This document shows positions 26,058 to 32,881 of a stretch of DNA of 32,881 nt, in pieces. The stretch spans positions 7,030-39,910 of the forward strand of contig PLEC01000101.1 in NCBI GenBank assembly GCA_003136935.1, written 5' to 3'. Source of the DNA: Gammaproteobacteria bacterium (GTDB taxonomy: Bacteria; Pseudomonadota; Gammaproteobacteria; Steroidobacterales; Steroidobacteraceae). A model generated the notes under the pieces. That model worked only from the letters and a program-made list of their open reading frames with translations, ran no database searches and was not told where the DNA came from. The position numbers and the translations under genes were made by a program. How positions within the stretch are numbered: the stretch's first letter is position 1; every line of letters begins with the position of its first letter.

Positions 26058-26545
26058 CCAGGCCCCGCGCGCGGGGCTGCCTCTCCCGGGAGCGCGGTGC
26101 GCAGCCAGTGCTGGAAATCCGCCACCGCCGCCGCACCTTCCGCGGGGGCCCAGGCGGCGAACTCGGACGTAGTCGATGGATCGTAGGGGCCTTGCTTGAT
26201 CTCGAGGAACGCCGTGCCGTTCACCGCCGCGATCACCGTATGCCAGGTCGCGGGTGGGGTTTCATAGGCCATGTTGGCGGTGCCTTCGCCCACCTCGTGA
26301 CGCGCCGTCACCCGGCCGCGCTCATCGAAGGTCACGATCTCGACTTTCCCCCGCAGCAGCATCGCGAGCTCCGCACGCGCCAGGTGCCGGTGCGGCCGGA
26401 AGTACGAATCGCGTTGCGCGACGACGATGAAACGCTGCACCAGGTCGTCCGAACTCGCGTGGATGTTGTGGTGCGCGCGACCGCGCGGTACGGCGGCCGC
26501 GCGGGCCGCGAGTTCATCCAGGAGCGAGCGCGGCAGGAGTTTCAT
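26054..26545 (-). CDS. WbuC family cupin-fold metalloprotein
   Basis: RAHHNIHASSDDLVQRFIVVAQRDSYFRPHRHLARAELAMLLRGKVEIVTFDERGRVTARHEVG ... TWHTVIAAVNGTAFLEIKQGPYDP. Confidence 0.8.
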   Translation of the reverse strand: MKLLPRSLLDELAARAAAVPRGRAHHNIHASSDDLVQRFIVVAQRDSYFRPHRHLARAELAMLLRGKVEIVTFDERGRVTARHEVGEGTANMAYETPPATWHTVIAAVNGTAFLEIKQGPYDPSTTSEFAAWAPAEGAAAVADFQHWLRTALPGEAAPRAGPG

Positions 26546-26558
26546 GAGCCGCGGACGA

Positions 26559-27959
26559 TCAAAGCTTGCGGCGCACGGCGCGGCGCGCCGCCGGCCAGCC
26601 GAGGTCGTTGGCGGTCGGCTGCACGAGCGTGCGCCCGGCCAGGTCCACGGTCACGGAATCATCCGGGGTCTTGGCTCCGGCGCCGTCGCTGGCCGGGTGA
26701 TATTCGATTCGCAGTTGCGCCGCCGTCACGATCAGCCGCAGGTAACCGTAGTGCAGGCAATCGTAGTTCTCGAAGACGATCTGATCGGCGCCGGCGCCCG
26801 CAGCCTGGATGATCTGCGGGGTGCGCAGCGCCGGCTCGCCAGCCTTGGTGAGGGGCGTGAGATTGTGCCCGCCGTTGCCGCACACCACATACGGGATCTG
26901 CTCGCCGCCGGTTCGCGTGCGAGTGAAACGCTGGTAGTTATGCGCGTGTCCGGAGAGCACCGCGTGCGGCCATACGCCGACGGTGCCGCAGATACTGTCG
27001 ATCTGCGCCTGCATGTCGAGGCTCCAGCCATGGCGGCCGCCGGCCGTGTAGGGCGGATGGTGATGCGCAATGATGAGGGCTCCCGAGTAGCCTTCGCTCT
27101 TCACACGCGCGAGCGCGGCAGACAGATAGGTCTGCTGCGAGGTGCCGATGGTGCTGTTGGCGATCACCCCCGGGTCTTCAAGGGTGTTGCTGTAGAGAGT
27201 GAGGATGCGCACGAACGGCGCGTCGAAAGTAAAGAACACGCCGGGCTGGATCTGCGCCGTGCGCGACAGGGCGCCCGCCTCGGGGGTGACCACGAAACCC
27301 TGCGCACAGAAATTGCGCAGGTACGCATCGAGGCTCACCGCGTGCGCGAGCGGCGACAGCATGCCATCGTGATTGCCGGCCACCGCCAGGATCGGCGCGG
27401 GATAGTCGCGGTAGGGCTCGTAAAACTGATCGTAGTAATACTGCGTCTCGCCAAAACTGTAGACGATATCGCCCAGCAACAGGTTGAACTGCGGCACTTC
27501 CACAGCCGAGGTCTCCTGGAAGTCGCCGAGCATCTTGTCGGTCACCTGGTTCTGGGTCGCAGGCCCGCGCGTGCTGCCACAGTCGCCGGTCGCGTGGAAC
27601 ACCAGCTGTCCGCTGCTCAGGATCCTGTTGATGGCGGTTGCATCGCCGCCCAGAACATCGCTCAGCGCGAGGCGCGGCTCGGGCACACCCCGCGGGAGAG
27701 GAAAGGGCAGCGGTGCGATCTTGTGCTCGCGGTTGAGTTCGTCGATGACTTTGTAGGCGGGCGCATCGGAGGCGTGCCGGACGCGAAATACGCTCGGGTC
27801 GGGCGTGGGTTCGGCCTGGGCGAAGACCGGTTGCCGCAGCTGCCGCAGCGGCGACCCCGTGGTCGTGCTCGCGGCAGTGCCAGTGCCCGCACCCGTCCCG
27901 GGTTTCCCGCGTTTCGCAACCCAGGGCTTGCCGCGCTTGCTACCCGCCATCATGCACAC
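26559..27959 (-). CDS. Metallophosphoesterase (purple-acid-phosphatase-like)
   Basis: LLLGDIVYSFGETQYYYDQFYEPYRDYPAPILAVAGNHDGML ... ALIIAHHHPPYTAGGRHGWS ... AVLSGHAHNYQRFTR. Confidence 0.9.
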   Translation of the reverse strand: MCMMAGSKRGKPWVAKRGKPGTGAGTGTAASTTTGSPLRQLRQPVFAQAEPTPDPSVFRVRHASDAPAYKVIDELNREHKIAPLPFPLPRGVPEPRLALSDVLGGDATAINRILSSGQLVFHATGDCGSTRGPATQNQVTDKMLGDFQETSAVEVPQFNLLLGDIVYSFGETQYYYDQFYEPYRDYPAPILAVAGNHDGMLSPLAHAVSLDAYLRNFCAQGFVVTPEAGALSRTAQIQPGVFFTFDAPFVRILTLYSNTLEDPGVIANSTIGTSQQTYLSAALARVKSEGYSGALIIAHHHPPYTAGGRHGWSLDMQAQIDSICGTVGVWPHAVLSGHAHNYQRFTRTRTGGEQIPYVVCGNGGHNLTPLTKAGEPALRTPQIIQAAGAGADQIVFENYDCLHYGYLRLIVTAAQLRIEYHPASDGAGAKTPDDSVTVDLAGRTLVQPTANDLGWPAARRAVRRKL

Positions 27960-27970
27960 CTTTCAAATGC

Positions 27971-29212
27971 TTAACCCGCAGAAGGCTGTGGCGCCGCGCT
28001 CGCGGTGTGAGTCTTGTGAACATTCGGCAGCAAGGCGGCGAGCAGCCCGATCAGCGGCAGGAAGGCGCAGATCTGGTAGATGCGGTCGATGCCGATGTCA
28101 TCCGCCAGCTTGCCGAGCACCGCGGCCCCGACACTGCCCATGCCGAATGCCAGACCGAAGAACAGCCCCGCCACCGTGCCGGTGCGTCCCGGCATGAGGT
28201 CCTGCGCGTAGACGACGATCGCCGGAAACGCCGATGAGAGGATGAGACCGATGGGGATGGTGAGCACCGCGGTCCAGAAGAGATTGGCGTACGGCAAGAG
28301 CAGCGTGAAGGGTAACACCCCCAGGATTGACCCCCAGATGATGTACTTGGCTCCCAGGCGATCTCCCAGCGGCCCGCCGATGAAGCCGCCAACCGCGGCG
28401 GATGCCAGAAACAGGAACAGGTGCAGCTGCGCGCTGCGCACCGACACATGAAAGTGCCCGATGAGATAGAACGTGTAGTAGCTCGTGATACTGGACAGAT
28501 ACACGTACTTGGAGAATATCAGCGCCAGCAGCACCGTGATGACTGCGATGACGTGCCGGCGTGGCGGGCCGGAACCGCGGGCTGCCCCGGCGGCCTTCAG
28601 GCGCGTGATGCCGTGCGCCTTGTACCAATGGCCGACCTGGAAGAGCACGAACATTCCAAGCAGTGCCGCGAGCGAGAACCACGCCACGCTCGACTGCCCG
28701 TGTGGCAGCACGATGAAGGCGGCGAGCAGGGGGCCCGCGGAAGTACCAAAATTGCCGCCGACCTGGAACACCGACTGCGCCAGGCCGTGCTTGCCGCCGG
28801 AGGCCATGCGCGCGACGCGCGAGGACTCGGGGTGGAACACCGAGGAACCGGTGCCGATGAGGGCGGCCGCGAACAGCAGCAGCGCGAAGCTGCCGGCAAA
28901 CGCCAGCAGCACCAGTCCCACCAGAGTGAATCCCATGCCGACGGCGAGCGAATAGGGCCGGGGGCTGCGGTCGGCCATCGCGCCCACCAGGGGCTGCAGC
29001 AGCGAGGCGGTGAACTGGAACGTGAACGTCAGGAGGCCCACCTGCCCGAAGGTGAGGTGGTACGAGCTCTTGAGCATCGGATACAGCGCCGGTAGCAGCG
29101 ACTGCATCATGTCGTTCAGCAGATGGCAGAAGCTGATGGCCACGAGAATGCTGACCGCGGTGCGGCCGGCCTGGCTCGCGGCGTCAACGGCGGGGGAGGC
29201 GGAGGTGCTCAA
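27971..29212 (-). CDS. MFS transporter, fosmidomycin-resistance (Fsr)-like
   Basis: ILVAISFCHLLNDMMQSLLPALYPMLKSSYHLTFGQVGLLTFTFQFTASLLQPLVGAMADRSPRPYSLAVGMGFTLVGL; TTG start at 29212. Confidence 0.9.
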   Translation of the reverse strand: MSTSASPAVDAASQAGRTAVSILVAISFCHLLNDMMQSLLPALYPMLKSSYHLTFGQVGLLTFTFQFTASLLQPLVGAMADRSPRPYSLAVGMGFTLVGLVLLAFAGSFALLLFAAALIGTGSSVFHPESSRVARMASGGKHGLAQSVFQVGGNFGTSAGPLLAAFIVLPHGQSSVAWFSLAALLGMFVLFQVGHWYKAHGITRLKAAGAARGSGPPRRHVIAVITVLLALIFSKYVYLSSITSYYTFYLIGHFHVSVRSAQLHLFLFLASAAVGGFIGGPLGDRLGAKYIIWGSILGVLPFTLLLPYANLFWTAVLTIPIGLILSSAFPAIVVYAQDLMPGRTGTVAGLFFGLAFGMGSVGAAVLGKLADDIGIDRIYQICAFLPLIGLLAALLPNVHKTHTASAAPQPSAG

Positions 29213-29294
29213 TCCGTGGGCTCCAATGGTGGTGGAGGCTCCATTCGACCTGATTTTTCCTCGGCCGACATCCCTCCCATTGGGGGCAGGCCGA

Positions 29295-29331
29295 AGAAAA
29301 GGCGCGGCGCACCTTAAAGGTGTGCCGCGCC
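29295..29331 (-). terminator. Rho-independent terminator of the TonB receptor gene
   Basis: On the - strand: GGCGCGGCACACC-TTTAA-GGTGCGCCGCGCC (13-bp stem with one wobble) followed by TTTTCTTCGG. Confidence 0.85.
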
Positions 29332-29352
29332 CTGCAAACGCCGCAGCCGAGC

Positions 29353-31905
29353 TTAGAAGCTCTGCGAGAAGCGGATACCGAGCGTGCGGGGTGTGGCGAT
29401 GGTCGCCAGGGGCTTGTCACCGCACACCGTTACGCCGGCAATGAAGGTCTGCAACCCCCCCACCACCGTGCACTCAGCAAAGCGCGTGGTCTCGGCGCGC
29501 TTGTCGAGGGCGTTACTGGCGAAGAACTCGACCGTGGAGTTGCCCTTGTTGATTCCGAGCATCAGGTCGAGCAGCCCGTAAGCCGGCACGGCGCCGATGA
29601 GCGCGTTCTGATAGGGCGAGAGCGCCGAGTTGACGGCGCCGGTGTAGCTGTAGGCGGCCTGCCCGTACCCCTGGAGATCCGCAGTGCCGAGCGGGAACGT
29701 GTAGCGCACCGTGGCATCCCCCTTGAACTTCGGCACAACCGGCAGCTGCGTGCCGTTGGGGACGGAATCGTACGAGGGGCACGCTGACGGCGGTAGCGGG
29801 GCCCCGGTAGTTGGATCGACGTCGTAGCAGAACGGCTCGGTCAGTTTCGGATCGAGCTCGGTCGCTGCGAGCGAAATACTCAGCCCCGGGGCCGCCGCCC
29901 ATTCGATCTGCTGCTCGGCGCCCTTGATGCGCGCGTCACCGGCGTTGCGCACGATGGTGAACGAGTTCTGTCCGAGGAAGCTGTATTGGAAGTTCTTCCA
30001 GTCCTCCCAGAAGATTGCGCCGTTGAAACGCAGGTGGTTGTTGAGCCAGTCGGTCTTGAAGCCGAGTTCGTAGTTCGTCAGATAGTCCGAGCCGTAAGTG
30101 GACAGCGGTGGATCCGGCGGGGCCTGCGTACGTCGATTCACGCCACCCGGGCGGAAGCCCTTGGAATAGGTAGCGTAGACCAGCGCGTCGGCGTTGAACT
30201 TGTAGGTCAGATTGACCTTCGGTGTGGTGCCAGTGCCCGAGACCTCGCGTGCCAGATCGACGCACGGGGCGCCCAGAATACCCGGCGTTACGCAGGTCGG
30301 CGGACTCGCCTGCGGGTTGGTCTGCTTCTCACCGGTGGAGCTGAATCCCTGGTTGGCGCCGAAGCCGAAGAATCCGTCGAGCGAGTTGTCGTAGCGGTAC
30401 CAGCGTTCGCCGAGGGTGGCGGTGAGATTGTGGGTGATGTCGAAACTCAACTCGCCGAACACGGCGTAGTCGCGATCGACACGAATCTGGTCGGTCAGCC
30501 ACCAGCTCTGCGGCCAGCCGGTCACGGAATCCTCCGTCGGCAGCGCGTCGATGCGATAGTTCTGAATGATGTAGTGCTGCTGGCGGTTGTAGAACAGGCC
30601 GCCGATGAAACGCACCGGGTTGTCCTTCGGCGTTGCCACCCGCAGCTCCTGGCTCAGCTTCCGGTACTCGTCGGACCCGAGGATGTACTGCGAGTTATTG
30701 ATCGCCGTGACCCCGGGCGGCAGGTGCAGCACCGACTCCATGAAGGACATGTAGGTGGTGTTCTTGTCGTACAACAGCGTGTAGTCGCTGTAGTCGCTCG
30801 AGGTGGAGTCGTCACGCTTCAGGTAACCGGCCGCGTAGGTGATGTCGAAGTTGCTGATATGGCCTTCGACGGTAAGTGCGGCCTGCCACCACTGGTCCGA
30901 GATATAGTCCGGATAGTAGCGCGAGATCGACAGATCCCCCGGGATCGACGGGTCGACGAATGCGGTGCCGTCCTGGCGGGTGCTCTGCCCCATGAAGGAG
31001 GGTGTGATCGTCCAGTTCTCGCTGAGGTTCAGCTTGAGGGCGCCGCGGCCGCCGTAGGTCGCGGTCGGATTGAAGCGGTTCTTCGCTTGTTCGGGAGAGG
31101 AGCTGCAGCCCGGCGCCTGCGGCGTGAAGTTGGAGACGCAGCCGAAGCTCGGAAACACGTTGGTTGTGGGCACGTTGTCGATGTAGCCGCCGCTGCGCTC
31201 CGCCCAGCCCACGAGGCGCACCGCGGCGCTGCTGCTGAGCGGCATGTTGACGAAGCCTTCGGCAACGTACCCGCCCTCGCCGCGGACGGTGTTGCCTTCC
31301 AGGGAGTAGCCGGCCTTGAATCCGGACGGGTCGGGCTTGTTGGTGATGATGCGCACCGTGCCCGATTCCGAGCTGGCGCCGTAGAGGGTGCCCTGCGGAC
31401 CCGCGAGCGCCTCGACCCGCTCGATGTCATAGACGTGTACGTCGAGCGCGCCCTGGATGGTGGTGATCGGCTGCTCGTCCAGGTACACGCCCACGCTCGG
31501 CAGGGGGCCTGAGTGGTTGCCGTTGTCGCCGCTGGCGACACCGCGCATGAAGACGCGGGAGAAACCTGCGCCGGTGGTCTGGTAGGCGACGCTCGGCAGG
31601 TATTTCACGTAGTCATCGAAATCCTGCACGCCGAGTTGTGCGAGCTTCTCGGTGCTGATGGCCGTGATGCTCAGTGGCACGTCCTGCAGGTTCTCGGTGC
31701 GCTTCTCCGCCGTGACCACCACTTCCGTCAGGGCGCCGGTGTCGGCAGCCGGCGGCGCCGTGGTCTCAGCCGCGTACACCCGCGGCATGGCCGCCATGAT
31801 GGCGAGCGCGATGGGGGCGCGGCGCAGCACCAGCGACGCGGCGCGCGCTGGCGTGAGGCCCGTGTCGGCGACCCTTTTGAGCTTTCGTGATCGACTGCGT
31901 TGCAT
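29353..31905 (-). CDS. TonB-dependent receptor
   Basis: 850 aa; plug EVVVTAEKRTENLQDVPLSITAISTEKLAQLGVQDFDDYVKYLPSV ... VEALAGPQGTLYGASSESGTVRIITNKPD; barrel with YATYSKGFRPGGVNRR; C-term LGIRFSQSF. Confidence 0.96.
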   Translation of the reverse strand: MQRSRSRKLKRVADTGLTPARAASLVLRRAPIALAIMAAMPRVYAAETTAPPAADTGALTEVVVTAEKRTENLQDVPLSITAISTEKLAQLGVQDFDDYVKYLPSVAYQTTGAGFSRVFMRGVASGDNGNHSGPLPSVGVYLDEQPITTIQGALDVHVYDIERVEALAGPQGTLYGASSESGTVRIITNKPDPSGFKAGYSLEGNTVRGEGGYVAEGFVNMPLSSSAAVRLVGWAERSGGYIDNVPTTNVFPSFGCVSNFTPQAPGCSSSPEQAKNRFNPTATYGGRGALKLNLSENWTITPSFMGQSTRQDGTAFVDPSIPGDLSISRYYPDYISDQWWQAALTVEGHISNFDITYAAGYLKRDDSTSSDYSDYTLLYDKNTTYMSFMESVLHLPPGVTAINNSQYILGSDEYRKLSQELRVATPKDNPVRFIGGLFYNRQQHYIIQNYRIDALPTEDSVTGWPQSWWLTDQIRVDRDYAVFGELSFDITHNLTATLGERWYRYDNSLDGFFGFGANQGFSSTGEKQTNPQASPPTCVTPGILGAPCVDLAREVSGTGTTPKVNLTYKFNADALVYATYSKGFRPGGVNRRTQAPPDPPLSTYGSDYLTNYELGFKTDWLNNHLRFNGAIFWEDWKNFQYSFLGQNSFTIVRNAGDARIKGAEQQIEWAAAPGLSISLAATELDPKLTEPFCYDVDPTTGAPLPPSACPSYDSVPNGTQLPVVPKFKGDATVRYTFPLGTADLQGYGQAAYSYTGAVNSALSPYQNALIGAVPAYGLLDLMLGINKGNSTVEFFASNALDKRAETTRFAECTVVGGLQTFIAGVTVCGDKPLATIATPRTLGIRFSQSF

Positions 31906-31968
31906 GAGATCTCCCCTTTGCTGCGCAGCTGCCCACGCCGTGGACAGCCGTTGTTTTAGTCGTCGTGT

Positions 31969-32881
31969 CTAGAACGCCGGTGCCTGTGGATATGCCTCAA
32001 GTACGTCTCCCAGCGCGACCTTGAGCGGTCCAAGCCACGGCTCAAAATGACGCCACTGCTCCATGCCGTCACGGTAGATCGGCGAGCGCACCTGCTCGGA
32101 GCTCGCCGTGCGAACGGCCCGCTCGTTCTCGAAGAAGCGCAGGCAGGCGGGCTCGAACGGCAGGCGGCAGTACTCGAGCAGGCGGCGCACCTCTTGCTCG
32201 GTGTGCTCCACCAGCTGCTCGTACAGCACACGATGCACACGTCCCGGCAGCACGGCATCGAAATGCGCCATGAGCTCGACGTACGAGCGGTAGTAGGTGC
32301 CGAGCTCCGCCAGGTCGTAAGTGAAGTTCTGGCCGCGCGCGAAGTGCTGCTTGAAATTCGAGAAGCCGCAACCGAGCGGATGACGCCGCGCGTCGATGAT
32401 GCAGGCGTTCGGCAGCATCAGATGGATGAAGCCGGCGTGCAGGAAGTTGTTCGGCAGCTTGTCGATGAAGCGCGGCTTGCCGCTCTTGCGCTGGATGCGG
32501 GTGCGCTCCAGGTACTCCTCGCCGAGACCGCGCAGCTGCCCGGGTGACAGTCCTGCCAGCGCCTGCGGGTAGCGCGCGGCGTCGGCGCCGACGCGTGCGC
32601 TGATCGTCTGCGCCAGTGCCGGGACGTCGGGCAGCTCCATGGTGCCCTCGACCTGCGAATGGCTGGCGAGAATCTGCTCGATCAGCGTCGAGCCCGCGCG
32701 CGGCAGGCCCACGATGAAGATCGGGTCCGCGGCGCTGGTGCCGCAGCCGGTGCGCGCGTCGAGGAACTCCCGGCTGAACAGCGCCTTGGCACCGGCGACG
32801 TGCTCGCGGATGCGCTGCGCCTCGTACTGAACCTGCGTCCGGCGCAGCGCGTTGCCCTGCTGGTAGTGCAGGAAGGACTCC
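31969..32881 (-). CDS. Sulfotransferase family protein (5' end beyond window; possibly a TPR-sulfotransferase)
   Basis: DPIFIVGLPRAGSTLIEQILASHSQVEGTMELPDVPALAQ (5'-PSB PAPS-binding motif), KPRFIDKLPNNFLHAGFIHLMLPNACIIDARRHPLGCGFSNFKQHF; frame stays open to the window edge. Confidence 0.92.
   Translation of the reverse strand, partial: ESFLHYQQGNALRRTQVQYEAQRIREHVAGAKALFSREFLDARTGCGTSAADPIFIVGLPRAGSTLIEQILASHSQVEGTMELPDVPALAQTISARVGADAARYPQALAGLSPGQLRGLGEEYLERTRIQRKSGKPRFIDKLPNNFLHAGFIHLMLPNACIIDARRHPLGCGFSNFKQHFARGQNFTYDLAELGTYYRSYVELMAHFDAVLPGRVHRVLYEQLVEHTEQEVRRLLEYCRLPFEPACLRFFENERAVRTASSEQVRSPIYRDGMEQWRHFEPWLGPLKVALGDVLEAYPQAPAF

Noticed and set aside
26427-27974. 515-aa plus-strand ORF opposite the metallophosphoesterase
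   Set aside because: Antisense shadow ORF of a gene with clear catalytic motifs.
29986-31512. 508-aa plus-strand ORF opposite the TonB receptor
   Set aside because: Antisense shadow ORF; low-information composition; the receptor on the other strand is unambiguous.
1-32881. CRISPR arrays, tRNA/rRNA genes, insertion sequences, integrases, phage genes
   Set aside because: Looked for spaced direct repeats, transposase/integrase motifs and tRNA-like cloverleaf ends and saw none; a tool-based scan (tRNAscan-SE, ISfinder, CRISPRCasFinder) was not possible.

Overview
This is a GC-rich bacterial chromosomal window, probably from a gammaproteobacterium (Steroidobacteraceae/Nevskiales-like; low-confidence inference from gene content). 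I support 27 protein-coding genes, with partial genes at both edges: a patatin/Omp85-type protein at the left and a sulfotransferase at the right. I saw no tRNA, rRNA, CRISPR array, transposase, integrase or phage gene. Most genes are ordinary housekeeping, transport or envelope genes: msrA, M1 aminopeptidase, APC permease, two MFS transporters, porin, TonB receptor, DUF748/AsmA-like protein, SRAP peptidase and CocE hydrolase. The most interesting locus is 2721-4261 (- strand). There, a membrane protein with a Tll0287/DUF3365-like sensor domain, a c-type heme motif (CLICH) and a terminal HAMP domain overlaps, through a TTGA stop/start, a TIR-domain protein with an unusual helical C-terminal tail. 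The pair is divergent from msrA, and the shared intergenic region carries a perfect 12-bp palindrome. This looks like a heme/redox-sensing module feeding a TIR output protein. Secondary points of interest are a secreted HExxE protein of unknown function (14495-15835) with a clear UUCG-loop terminator, an M50-like membrane protein with a non-canonical HExxGH motif, a sulfotransferase/TonB receptor pair, dyad elements upstream of the porin gene, and a convergent overlapping gene pair. All family assignments are by eye from the translations; no searches were run.
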